In this document: in pieces, positions 1 through 8,985 of the stretch
Layout of the letters: every line of letters begins with the position of its first letter
Position numbering within the stretch: position 1 is the stretch's first letter
DNA from: an uncultured bacterium
Lineage (GTDB): Bacteria; Myxococcota_A; Bradymonadia; UBA7976; VGTA01
Assembly: GCA_943788935.1 (NCBI GenBank)
Contig: CALSSE010000015.1
Coordinates: 310,001-374,000, forward strand
Reading direction: 5' to 3'
DNA length: 64,000 nucleotides
Notes under the pieces: model-generated
What the model was told of the DNA's origin: nothing
The model's input: only the letters and a program-made list of their open reading frames with translations
The model's database searches: none
Made by a program: the position numbers and the translations under genes

Positions 1-111
1 CTACTTGATGATACGGACCAGATACTACTCCCTCCCTATGCATGGCGTCTAAATGATCCTATGACTCAGTCGATGATCGATGAGCTCTCTCTTCGCTTCA
101 TTCGGCCTTAA
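1..111 (+). CDS. C-terminal end of an unknown protein (partial)
   Basis: An open frame runs in from the left edge and stops with TAA at 109-111, giving 36 residues that end in LSLRFIRP. It has no stop before that and precedes the next gene by about 45 bases. The fragment is too short to recognise a family. It could be chance, but codon use resembles the neighbouring genes. Confidence 0.5.
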   Translation, partial: LLDDTDQILLPPYAWRLNDPMTQSMIDELSLRFIRP

Positions 112-155
112 GTTTTGACAAGGTAAGGTGCTTATTGCTTGTGTGTACATCATTG

Positions 156-1361
156 ATGAGGACCCGCTTGAGCCAAAGACTATTCGAAGTATATATTTTA
201 ATGAGCTCGCTATGTGGAGCGCTCTATATAGGATGTGAACAGATAGAGGTGGAGTCCTCCCCTCGCGCTCACTCTCTCCAAGAGTCTGACAATGACCACA
301 AGGATCAGAACCTAGACGCTCGATCCTCTATTGTGCGCTTGACTAAAGATGTTCTGAAGCGTTGTTCTGGAGAGAGCCTTCATCGTTGTACTGCCTGGTC
401 TACCTTACATATCAAGTTGGCGAGTGACTTAAGAATGATCGTGATCAACGCCCCATACACAACCAAACTCATCGATCATTGGGTCGATAGAGCTTTGGAG
501 TTACTGTTGGTCGAGTCACCGACCTCTCAGACTCTCAGTGCAGAACTCTTATTAGTCATAAGCAAGAGAACAAAGTTTAGGAGTCTCTCGGTGAGAAAGA
601 GGATCCGAGCGGCGTTAGAGCAGAGACTCTCAGATCGTCTTGATCCATTATTTACCGCCAAGCTCCTTATTATATTTCATGAGTTAGCGCCATTAGGTTC
701 AGGGCAGGTCTTTAAAAAATTTACATCCGTTGATCGACCCCCAGAGGTTCAGGAGGTTGCGTGGCGGATCATTGCACAGCGACATTCTGTACAGGAGCCT
801 GTACAGCTCTCTAGTATAAAACGAGCGATGAGAGATCATGAATCACTCATGGTCAAAGCGAGTCTTATTAGAGCGATCTCAGTCCTCAAAAATAGTCGTG
901 TCATTCGTTGGTGTGGTCACCGATGGTGGGAGAATGAACTCTATGTTCCTTGTCGAGAAGCTCTCACCTTATTAGGGAATGAACGAGCCTCTCGTGAACT
1001 ATGGAAGTGGGTTAAAGCTATGTTTCATGATCTGGAGCAAGCGTTAAATGCAGATCAGCAGTTAGCAGAGGCGCTTATTATTTTGAGTCGTGTGACCCAT
1101 TCTAGTCGATCCGAGAAGCGTTATAAGAAATTGTTAGATCGCTTCTTCAGTAGGCGACGCTCGGAATCTGCAGCGATTAAAGTCGCTGATAGTTGGCCTC
1201 ATTTGTCATCAAAACGCTTGGCGCTCGAGCTGTCCCTACGATATTTAAGGGCAACTACGCCGAATATTGTCTCTCAATCACATTTCTTTGAGGAGCATCT
1301 GCGTAAGGTCGTTTATCAGCTCAGCTATCCTTCTCAAGCAACGATGATCAGAGAAGAATAA
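156..1361 (+). CDS. Putative lipoprotein, unknown function
   Basis: No family is recognised. The ATG at 156 opens a basic, hydrophobic leader ending in a cysteine at residue 27 (context LYIGC), which resembles a degenerate lipobox, so a lipoprotein is plausible but not certain. A TTG at 135 would add seven residues and is the alternative start. The mature part is about 370 residues, rich in Arg, Leu and Ser, and looks all-helical. Segments such as REALTLLGNERASRELW are reminiscent of HEAT-like helical repeats, though no clear periodicity was established. It stands alone between the upstream fragment and the peptidase gene. Confidence 0.65.
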   Translation: MRTRLSQRLFEVYILMSSLCGALYIGCEQIEVESSPRAHSLQESDNDHKDQNLDARSSIVRLTKDVLKRCSGESLHRCTAWSTLHIKLASDLRMIVINAPYTTKLIDHWVDRALELLLVESPTSQTLSAELLLVISKRTKFRSLSVRKRIRAALEQRLSDRLDPLFTAKLLIIFHELAPLGSGQVFKKFTSVDRPPEVQEVAWRIIAQRHSVQEPVQLSSIKRAMRDHESLMVKASLIRAISVLKNSRVIRWCGHRWWENELYVPCREALTLLGNERASRELWKWVKAMFHDLEQALNADQQLAEALIILSRVTHSSRSEKRYKKLLDRFFSRRRSESAAIKVADSWPHLSSKRLALELSLRYLRATTPNIVSQSHFFEEHLRKVVYQLSYPSQATMIREE

Positions 1362-1549
1362 GAGCCCATTCACCTAGATGATGATGAGTCGATGATAAGA
1401 TCGATTCTATCTTCGAGATCAATACTTGCCTTATTGCACACCTTGCACTACATTGGTCTACACGAGGCAGGATAAAGCGGCTTGAAATAGGGGATGAGCG
1501 GCATCACCAGCGTTTTCATCCGTCATTCTGAAGAGAGGTAAGCCACCTA

Positions 1550-2446
1550 ATGTTAAGTCTAGCAACTCATTTAAGTGATTATTCCCCCTTCATCGAGGCT
1601 CGTTTCGGTCATAAAGTTCGGTGTTCTCTCATCGGCCTTGGCGTCGTGTTGGTCTCTCTCGCTATCAGCGGTGAGGCAGAGGCAAAGAGGGGATCACAGC
1701 TTGGTAGTTTGAGAGGGAGCAGTCAGTCACTTGATCGTCAGCAGAGAGCAGCGCGTCACTCTCGTTTAAAACTTCATCATAGCGGTCGAGAAGTACTTCG
1801 CTCTGTGCGAGCTCATAAATTAGTGAAAGTCACACCTAACCGTTACTTACAGCTCGCCAACGTCTCCTACCCTTACGCTCATCCGGATCTTAAACAGTTG
1901 ATCTCTACATTGAGCAGACTATATTGGCGCTCTTGTCGAGCTCCATTAGTGGTGACGAGTTTAACGCGACCGAAGAGGGAGCAACCGCGGAATGCCTCTC
2001 ATCGCTCAGTTCACCCTGCAGGGATCGCCGTCGATCTTCGTGTTCCACCCTCTGAGTGTCGTAAATGGCTCCGAGATACGCTCTCTAGTTGGGAGAGAGC
2101 GGGGCTTATAGAGGCGACCCGAGAGAAGCGTCCACCACACTTTCATGTGGTCGCTTTTCCTCATAAAATCAACACCCAAAGATTAGCCCAATTAAGAGGT
2201 GGTTCTCAATCATCAAAAACGAAAAAAGGGTCGCAGAGACGTGTAGCTAAGAGACGTGCAGCTAAGAGACATGCAGCTAAGGGGTCTCGTAAGTTAAGAC
2301 GATATAAGGTGAAACGTGGCGATTCTCTTTGGAAGCTCTCTAGACGATGGCGAGTCTCCCAAGCGTCGATCAAGAAGGTGAATCGGTTGCGCTCCTCCCG
2401 TATCGATTATGGCCAAGTATTATTGATCCCTCGGCATCGAGGTTAG
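1550..2446 (+). CDS. M15/DUF5715-like peptidase with C-terminal LysM domain
   Basis: A likely cell-wall-binding metallopeptidase of 298 residues. Residues 25-46 form a hydrophobic export segment ending in GEAEA. The central domain (about 105-205) carries S150-H151, H155-P-A-G-I-A-V-D162 and, later, PPHFHV with H197 and H199. This matches the HxxxxxxD...HxH zinc-site pattern of D-Ala-D-Ala carboxypeptidase-like (M15/DUF5715) domains. A Lys/Arg/Ala-rich linker containing a 15-bp duplicated unit follows, and residues 251-295 are a LysM domain (YKVKRGDSLWKLSRRW). LysM binds peptidoglycan, so the protein probably acts in the periplasm on muropeptides. AGAGAGG lies before the ATG. The stop codon overlaps that of the convergent kinase gene by 3 bp. 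Confidence 0.82.
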   Translation: MLSLATHLSDYSPFIEARFGHKVRCSLIGLGVVLVSLAISGEAEAKRGSQLGSLRGSSQSLDRQQRAARHSRLKLHHSGREVLRSVRAHKLVKVTPNRYLQLANVSYPYAHPDLKQLISTLSRLYWRSCRAPLVVTSLTRPKREQPRNASHRSVHPAGIAVDLRVPPSECRKWLRDTLSSWERAGLIEATREKRPPHFHVVAFPHKINTQRLAQLRGGSQSSKTKKGSQRRVAKRRAAKRHAAKGSRKLRRYKVKRGDSLWKLSRRWRVSQASIKKVNRLRSSRIDYGQVLLIPRHRG

Positions 2447-4548
2447 TCATCAAGGTCGATGATAGAGCTAGGATCATACACAATTAGTTTGACGGATTGA
2501 CTGCAGACTTTTGACTTGCCTGTTGTGCACGCTTTTAAAGTCCAAGTACCGAGTTTTAACTTCAAGATGCTCTTGGTGAGAGTTATCACTTTACGGGTCT
2601 CTAGGTTTTTGAGTAAGTAAACTCTCTCGATATTGACTGGAGCACCTCCCTTGGTGAGAGGAGATGCTTTTAGCCTAACTTGATCTCCCATCATATAGCT
2701 CGCTTTACGTGGGGTCACTCTGAGGCGCATTTTAGCAGCGAATAGTGAAGTGTCAGCTTTTCGTTTTTCGATCTTTTTCGCGCTTGATTTAGATTTTTTT
2801 CTCGACTTCAGCTTAGTAGAGTAGCGTTTAGGACGCTTAGACTTGGTCCGAGCATGTTGTTTATTCTTTGTTGATGGCTTAGTTTTAGTAGCCTTCTTCA
2901 TAGAAGGGAGAGGGAGCCTTTTATCAGGCAGAAGAAGCGTAGATGACTCATCTTGGTCATTCGAAACCTCTTGAACTCCACCCACCTTGATTGTTTGAGG
3001 AAGGGGTAAAGAGCCTTCTATAGAGCTCTCTCTCTCCGCTACAGAGGTAGATTTGATGACTGATCTAGAGATCTCTAAGGAGACGATCTTCTCTGACTGA
3101 TTAGACTTCTTGTCAGAGCCAGAATCAATGTTGAAACTAAAGAGGCTGATCACGATCCCTACAAGAAAAACGAGGCTCAGCACAATCGGTCTATGAGAGC
3201 GGGAAGACTTGACGAGTGTACCGGTCACTTCGTCAATTTCTTGATTGAAAAACGCGAGATCTTGTCGATCAAATGAATGGCGGTCAGAATCATTAGAGGA
3301 GGTCGAATGATAGCCTGGTCTAATCGATAACTGAGTCGGGCTATCGGTGATAGAAGGAGGAGGAGTGGAGAAGAGGGAGATCGTCTCTTCCCTAGAGGAT
3401 CTTTTGATATTATCGGTGGTATCATCATCATCCAATAAGGAGCTCTCAATATCATTGAGATCTAGCTTTGCTGTGGGTCGCCAATGATCATCGATAGGGG
3501 GGAGAGTTTGTATATCACTCAGTAAACCTGCGTCCTCATTGTTGTAAAAGCCTTTTGAGACTGCGAAAGGTCTAGGGAGTGAAGGGATCAGTTCAACAGG
3601 TGTGTCTACTCCGATTATTGGAGTAGCGATCTCACTGGTGATACTTCCAGAGTCAGCGCTCATGTCAGCATACGTGGAGAGCAGTCTCTCTCTGGGATCA
3701 GGATCGATCTGAGTCGTAAGGTACTCAATCTCAGCAAAGATCTCTCGCGCTTCATAGGCGTTGGAGGGGCGATTCTCAGGATTCTTCTCCATGAGGTGAT
3801 CGATGAGCTCCTGAAGTCGAGGCTGATCCAAGTGTGGTGAGCGCTCTTTAATCTTTGGAGTGGCAGCATTCACATGTTTATTAAAGATCATGAACTGACT
3901 ATCCCCATCATAGGGAACAGTACGGGTCAAGCAATAGAAGAGCACAGCTCCCAAGCTGTAAAGATCAGTCGCTGGTGAGATATTTTTCTGTCCTAAGATC
4001 TGTTCAGGAGCCATGAAGTATGGGGTTCCGAAGAGCTGACCCGTCAGCGTATGACTCTGATGGTTGTTGAGCTTCGCGATTCCAAAATCGAGCAGCTTAA
4101 TCTCTTCCCCGCTTGAGCCATCATGAACAAAGATATTAGGCGGCTTGACATCACGATGGGTGATCCCTTTTTGATGCGCCATAATCAGGGCTTCATTTAC
4201 CTCGTTAACCACCCAACTTGCCTGTCGTGGCGAGGGGTAAACATGGTCGATCACCTCTTCAAGAGAGGCGCCTCGAAACAGCTCGGTTGCGATAAAGAGT
4301 TGGCCTTCCTTACTCTCTCCAAAATCGTAGACAACCGGTATGTTTCGATGAGAAAGTTGTGAAGTGACTTTAGCCTCTGTAATAAATCTTTGCGCGTGGT
4401 CAGAGTTACTCTTGACGCTCTGATTGAGCAGCTTAATCGCGATCTCTCGGTCAAATTTTCGGTCCATCGCTTTATAGACCGCACCAAAACCACCTTCTCC
4501 TAGAAGCTGCTCGATGTGATAGCGGTCTTGTATGATCTCTCCGATCAT
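2443..4548 (-). CDS. Membrane-anchored Ser/Thr protein kinase
   Basis: A Hanks-type kinase of 701 residues with intact catalytic motifs. The glycine loop is GEGGFG (from about residue 17), the VAIK lysine is K39, the alpha-C glutamate lies near 58, the catalytic loop is HRDVKPPN (131-138), DFG is at 154-156 and APE at 180-182. The kinase domain ends near 275. An acidic and Ser/Thr-rich linker follows, then one membrane segment at about 454-474, a Lys/Arg-rich stretch around 555-605, and a C-terminal beta-rich, possibly Ig-like module from about 608. This implies a cytoplasmic kinase and a periplasmic sensor or wall-binding end. The start ATG at 4548 is divergent from the zinc-ribbon gene across a gap of about 270 bp. 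The substrate is unknown. Confidence 0.93.
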   Translation of the reverse strand: MIGEIIQDRYHIEQLLGEGGFGAVYKAMDRKFDREIAIKLLNQSVKSNSDHAQRFITEAKVTSQLSHRNIPVVYDFGESKEGQLFIATELFRGASLEEVIDHVYPSPRQASWVVNEVNEALIMAHQKGITHRDVKPPNIFVHDGSSGEEIKLLDFGIAKLNNHQSHTLTGQLFGTPYFMAPEQILGQKNISPATDLYSLGAVLFYCLTRTVPYDGDSQFMIFNKHVNAATPKIKERSPHLDQPRLQELIDHLMEKNPENRPSNAYEAREIFAEIEYLTTQIDPDPRERLLSTYADMSADSGSITSEIATPIIGVDTPVELIPSLPRPFAVSKGFYNNEDAGLLSDIQTLPPIDDHWRPTAKLDLNDIESSLLDDDDTTDNIKRSSREETISLFSTPPPSITDSPTQLSIRPGYHSTSSNDSDRHSFDRQDLAFFNQEIDEVTGTLVKSSRSHRPIVLSLVFLVGIVISLFSFNIDSGSDKKSNQSEKIVSLEISRSVIKSTSVAERESSIEGSLPLPQTIKVGGVQEVSNDQDESSTLLLPDKRLPLPSMKKATKTKPSTKNKQHARTKSKRPKRYSTKLKSRKKSKSSAKKIEKRKADTSLFAAKMRLRVTPRKASYMMGDQVRLKASPLTKGGAPVNIERVYLLKNLETRKVITLTKSILKLKLGTWTLKACTTGKSKVCSQSVKLIVYDPSSIIDLDD

Positions 4549-4815
4549 TGACTCTCGTTTCCGGCGATAGGTGATGATTTAAGTCTGTCTAGGAGGTTGA
4601 TGTTCACTGTGAGCAGGCTATAGGGCTTAATGTGGACTCAGTCTTTATATCAGAAGTACTTCATCAATGCCATACTCGCTTGGTTTGCGTACCCATACAG
4701 GTTGACTCTTCATAATCGATGCTTCACATAAGATAGAGTGCTTGTAACCTACGTCTTGTACACATTAAGTCTCACTTTAAAATCAAGTCTCACCTTAATC
4801 GATCGGTCTATTGAG

Positions 4816-5895
4816 ATGAAGCAAATATGTCCTTCATGTGACGAACTCACCTCTCCAGGCGCTAGGAAATGTCTTGAGTGTGGATGGGTATTCGCGTTTC
4901 GCTCAGCTAAGGTGACGAGCGATATAGAGTGGGTCAGTTTGATTGAAGAGCTCAGCGATCAAGGTCGATTGGTGTTTACGACCAATCAGCTCTTTATCCA
5001 TTGGCAGAGACCACGGGTTTTAAAACTAGACGCGACTCTCTCAAGGATTTATCTCTCGATATTTATCATCTTGGCGAGCAGTCATTTACCGATCGATATT
5101 GATTTAGTCTCAGTCTCAGCGTTATCGCTCATCTCATACATACCAGTGGTGGGCAAAACGCTCTCTTTGATTCTTAATATTCGTTGGATCAGAGCATGGG
5201 TTAACCTCTCTGTTCTCTCCTTGGTGGTCAGCTCCTATTGGTGGTTTAAGCTAAATCTCGCCTCTATTATCCCCATCTTACTGTTTGTCGCTTCGTATGT
5301 AGAATATCTATGGAGGAGGCAGACCTTAGGAAAGAAAACTTTTATGGGGCAGCTACAAAGATGGCAAAGGTACCATAAGGTGCCCGAGCTCATCGTCAAT
5401 CCGAGTATGTATAGACCACATACTGATCTTCAGGGAGAGTCCCTTTATGACTACAAGGTCCGCAAAATTTTAATCGTTGATCAAGACCTTACGGTAGATC
5501 TCCTCACGAGGAATGGTTTTCTTAAAGATCAACATCTTTTACTACTCTCGGTCAATGGATACCCTGAGTATAATGCACAGTTTGCCAAACGTTTGCTAAC
5601 GATTGAAGAAGATATTAATGTTTATATACTTCATCGAGATGGAATGGAACCCAAAGAAATCTTAAAAATATTACGCACCCTAGGTGTAAAGCGACATCGT
5701 CTGCTACATCTAGGGTGGGGGAGCCGAAGCCGAGGGGTTTTGATTGATCATCTCGGTTTCAAGCCCCGAGAGTGGAATGCTTTCGCGATTGATTCACTCC
5801 CTCCAGAGTCACTATTAGAAGGATTACCCATCGCTCTCGCAGAGGAGATATCACTCGTTGAGGTTCTTGGCCCTCGTTTACGTATCCTCGACTGA
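4816..5895 (+). CDS. Zinc-ribbon membrane protein with TOPRIM-like C-terminal region
   Basis: The ATG at 4816 is preferred because the product then begins MKQICPSC, with a zinc ribbon formed by C5, C8, C19 and C22. A GTG at 4738 in frame would add 26 residues. About four hydrophobic segments lie between residues 78 and 165. The C-terminal half holds ILIVDQD (218-224), then SVNGYP (245-250) and a DG at about 275. Their order and spacing recall the TOPRIM domain of Spo11/TopoVI-A-type proteins (acidic start, GYP, DxD), although the DxD is reduced. This likeness is inferred by eye and needs a profile search. Function is unknown. It is divergent from one kinase and followed by another. Confidence 0.72.
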   Translation: MKQICPSCDELTSPGARKCLECGWVFAFRSAKVTSDIEWVSLIEELSDQGRLVFTTNQLFIHWQRPRVLKLDATLSRIYLSIFIILASSHLPIDIDLVSVSALSLISYIPVVGKTLSLILNIRWIRAWVNLSVLSLVVSSYWWFKLNLASIIPILLFVASYVEYLWRRQTLGKKTFMGQLQRWQRYHKVPELIVNPSMYRPHTDLQGESLYDYKVRKILIVDQDLTVDLLTRNGFLKDQHLLLLSVNGYPEYNAQFAKRLLTIEEDINVYILHRDGMEPKEILKILRTLGVKRHRLLHLGWGSRSRGVLIDHLGFKPREWNAFAIDSLPPESLLEGLPIALAEEISLVEVLGPRLRILD

Positions 5896-6044
5896 ATTAT
5901 TAGCGATCACTAACTTTCAATTTTTATAGAGAAATTGCCAAATAAGCTATATTAAGCCAAACATAGTTTGCACTTTAAGTGTTAGAGCTTTACCTTAATC
6001 CTAAGATTAACACCGCATTTTGAAGAGTTTGTTAAATAAGGAAA

Positions 6045-8729
6045 ATGGAAAATAATCATCACACGCCGGAAGCTAGTTCGCTACCCCTTCCTGCGCTTAG
6101 TAACTCGCCTGAAAAAGCTTTAAAGAATTCTCTTCGTCGCTTGTTTGTTTTTGGAAAGAGTGAAGAGCTGATGCAGCTTCTTAAACTCGCTCAGATCTCG
6201 GTCTCAGTTGAGGACTTGAGAGAATGGGCTCAGCTCGATGAGAAGAGCTGGGAAGAGCGGTTCAGCTCTGAGCCATCAAACCGAGATGACCTCCAAGAAA
6301 ATGATTTAAAAGTGGATAAGGAAGAGTTCGATAAAGGTCGGCTGTCCACTTCCCAGAGCGTAGAGAGCCTCTCTGTTGAGCTACCTTCTTTCAGCGAGAG
6401 AGCATCGCTCTTGGGATTAAGTTATTCTCCTCCTCCTAAGCGCTTTAAGATAGGAGAGGAGCTCGCTCGAGGGGGAGTAGGGAAGGTGCTTCGTGTTAAA
6501 GATCGACAGCTGCAGCGTCACCAAGTGATCAAACTCTTAAATTTAGGGACTGAGGCGAGTCAAAAAGTAGTCTTGAACTTTATCCGAGAGGCCCAAATTA
6601 CCGCTCAGCTCGAACACCCTAATATCGTCCCTGTTCATGACCTCGGGATTCGAGAAAACGGTGAAGTCTATTTCACGATGAAGCGAGTTAGAGGGCAGAC
6701 GCTCAAGGAAATCCTACGACAGATCCGCCAAGGTAACGCCGATATCGATTCGGAGTTCACGCGAGTTAAGTTGCTAGAGATATTAAAATCGGTGTGTCAA
6801 GCGGTCGCTTTTGCTCATAGTCGTGGGGTGCTTCATCGAGATCTAAAACCGAGTAACGTGATGATTGGCTCTTATGGTGAAGTCGTCGTCCTCGATTGGG
6901 GAATCGCTAAGGTCTTTGAAGGAGATTCGGTGAAGTCTCCGATTAAGGTGAAGCTAGGAGACGGTATACAACGGTCATCGGTCGTTGGAACACCTTCTTA
7001 TATGTCACCTGAACAAGCGAATGGGAAGTCGCATCGGGTGAATGTGATGAGTGATGTCTATTCACTTGGCGCGATTCTCTATGAGATCTTAACGTATCGA
7101 CCACCATTTCGAGGAAAAGACACCAAGAAGATATTAGAACAAGTCATCTACGAAGATCCAATTCCTCCTCGTACTTTTAGACCAAAGCTACATATCCCCT
7201 ATGCTCTAGAAGAGATCGTCATGAAATGTCTTCGGAAGAAGGCAGCAGATCGATATCAGAGCGTTGATGAGATGCTTGAAGCATTAAATGATTATCTGCT
7301 CCGACTAGATGAGCTAGATCGTAAATTCAGGCTTGCTCAGAAGCATTATGGTTTAGTGACTCCGCTGATTACCCGTTTTCGGCAGTCACTGACTGAGCGT
7401 CGAGTCGCAGAAGAGGCTATCTTTGAGGCAGAGTGGACAACGCCAACCTTAGCCGATATCGAAGAGAGGCGAGAGCTTTGGCAACTACAGAAAGAGATCA
7501 AGCGAAAAGATCTCATGGTGAAGGAGTCTTTCCGAGATGCAGAGAAGGCTTTAAGAGAGGTGATCTCACTCTATAAGCGACATCTAGACGCGAGGCGTGA
7601 CCTCGCCTATCTTTACAGCGTTCAGCTAGAGGAAGCAGAGTCTCTGAAAGACGAGGTAGAGGTCGCTCATTATCGTTACTTACTTAGAGAGTTTGATGAA
7701 GAGGAGCGTTATAGCCGACTCTTAAGTGATTCAGGATCGATCCAAGTGAGGACGGAACCCCATCGAATCTCAGTGACCGCGAGTCGCGGAGTAGAGATTG
7801 ATCGGATTGTACGTTTCATCAGAGAGAGTCAATGGGGAGTCTCTCCATTGAATATCAAAGATGTGCATATTGGTCCTTGGAGAATTAAACTCACTAAAAA
7901 TGGATATGCTGATGCGATTTTCCCGATTTGGGTGCAACGCTCCGAGACTGTGGAGATCAGCGCTAAACTATACCTTGAGGAGGAGATCGGCGAAGGGTTT
8001 ACGTTTGTCCCGAACGGAGTGTTTACAATGGGAGGAGACCCTACATGTACTAGCGCACGGAGACTCCACTCAAAGCTCGTTAAAGATTTTGCGATCTCTA
8101 AATCATTAGTCACCTGTAGTGAATACCTCGAGTTCCTAAATGATCTCTGTATCCACCACGTTGATAAAGCTCTCCTCTCAGTCCCACGAGATTATGTGTC
8201 AGGGAATCACTTATGGTATCGAGATGAGAGCGGATTCTTCAAGTTACCCTCACCTACCGATCAGATGCCTTGGTCGAAGCGGTGGCCAGTCTTCGGGATT
8301 AGTTTCAATGATGCCGCTCTTTATTGCGTGTGGCGGAGTGAGCAAACGGGCCAAACTTTACGCTTACCCACAGAAGAAGAGTGGGAGAAGAGCGCTAGAG
8401 GTTTAGATGGCCGCCTCTATCCTTGGGGCGATGACTTTGATCCTAGCTTTTGTATGGTCGCTGAGGGTCGAAGCGGTTATCTCCATCCTTGTAATATAAT
8501 GCAATATAGTAAAGATATCTCTCCCTATGGCGTATGTGATATGTCGGGGCTTGTTCATGAGTTCTGTAATAGCTCCTTTATCAAAGGGCAGTCAGCGCTG
8601 TGTGTGCTGAAGGGAGGGAGCTTCTTATCACAGGGCAATACGTTCTCTAGAGCGAGCCATAGGATGAGCGCTTCAAGAGATATTCCGAATTTAACGGCGG
8701 GGTTTCGTGTCGTTAAAGACCTCTATTGA
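6045..8729 (+). CDS. Ser/Thr protein kinase fused to an FGE/SUMF1-like domain
   Basis: An 894-residue soluble kinase. After a Ser-rich N-terminus, the kinase domain spans about 135-420: ARGGVG loop (142-147), VIK lysine (K163), HRDLKPSN (264-271), DWG in place of DFG (284-286) and SPEQA in the activation segment. DWG is common in bacterial PknB-like kinases and keeps the metal-binding Asp. Residues 430-570 are charged and probably coiled coil. From about 655 there is a formylglycine-generating-enzyme-like fold (VPNGVFTMGG, RLPTEEEWEKSARG, YPWGDDF, VCDMSGLVHE, KGGSF, GFRVVKD). The cysteine pair needed by true FGE near the end is absent, so the domain more likely binds a ligand than oxidises cysteine. 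No membrane segment is seen. Confidence 0.93.
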   Translation: MENNHHTPEASSLPLPALSNSPEKALKNSLRRLFVFGKSEELMQLLKLAQISVSVEDLREWAQLDEKSWEERFSSEPSNRDDLQENDLKVDKEEFDKGRLSTSQSVESLSVELPSFSERASLLGLSYSPPPKRFKIGEELARGGVGKVLRVKDRQLQRHQVIKLLNLGTEASQKVVLNFIREAQITAQLEHPNIVPVHDLGIRENGEVYFTMKRVRGQTLKEILRQIRQGNADIDSEFTRVKLLEILKSVCQAVAFAHSRGVLHRDLKPSNVMIGSYGEVVVLDWGIAKVFEGDSVKSPIKVKLGDGIQRSSVVGTPSYMSPEQANGKSHRVNVMSDVYSLGAILYEILTYRPPFRGKDTKKILEQVIYEDPIPPRTFRPKLHIPYALEEIVMKCLRKKAADRYQSVDEMLEALNDYLLRLDELDRKFRLAQKHYGLVTPLITRFRQSLTERRVAEEAIFEAEWTTPTLADIEERRELWQLQKEIKRKDLMVKESFRDAEKALREVISLYKRHLDARRDLAYLYSVQLEEAESLKDEVEVAHYRYLLREFDEEERYSRLLSDSGSIQVRTEPHRISVTASRGVEIDRIVRFIRESQWGVSPLNIKDVHIGPWRIKLTKNGYADAIFPIWVQRSETVEISAKLYLEEEIGEGFTFVPNGVFTMGGDPTCTSARRLHSKLVKDFAISKSLVTCSEYLEFLNDLCIHHVDKALLSVPRDYVSGNHLWYRDESGFFKLPSPTDQMPWSKRWPVFGISFNDAALYCVWRSEQTGQTLRLPTEEEWEKSARGLDGRLYPWGDDFDPSFCMVAEGRSGYLHPCNIMQYSKDISPYGVCDMSGLVHEFCNSSFIKGQSALCVLKGGSFLSQGNTFSRASHRMSASRDIPNLTAGFRVVKDLY

Positions 8730-8769
8730 GGTGAATAGAAAATAAAAAGAGAATAATCACTTAAAGAGC

Positions 8770-8797
8770 TTGACTAATGAACGATACAAGCTATAGT
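8770..8797 (+). promoter_or_regulatory. Sigma-70-type promoter for initiator tRNA
   Basis: TTGACT at 8770-8775 and TATAGT at 8792-8797 are separated by 16 bases. Each matches the consensus at five of six positions. Transcription would begin near 8804, a few bases before the tRNA. Confidence 0.72.
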
Positions 8798-8811
8798 CCA
8801 ATCTCACTTGA

Positions 8812-8885
<74 letters not shown>

Positions 8886-8888
8886 CTC

Positions 8889-8922
8889 AAAAGAGGCGCT
8901 TTTAGCGCCTCTTTTCGTTTTT
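8889..8922 (+). terminator. Rho-independent terminator after tRNA-fMet
   Basis: An 11-bp perfect stem (AAAAGAGGCGC with GCGCCTCTTTT, 8889-8899 and 8905-8915) with a five-base loop is followed by a T-rich run. It begins four bases after the tRNA. Confidence 0.88.
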
Positions 8923-8926
8923 GCTT

Positions 8927-8970
8927 CAGCGAGAAGACTCAGCGAGAAGACTCAGCGAGAAGACTCAGCG
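8927..8970. repeat. 13-bp tandem repeat (about 3.4 copies)
   Basis: The unit CAGCGAGAAGACT is repeated exactly at 8927, 8940 and 8953, with a partial fourth copy. It lies between the tRNA terminator and the stop codon of the convergent FGE-like gene. No protein or RNA function is evident. Confidence 0.9.
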
Positions 8971-8985
8971 ATTTGGTGAGAACCC

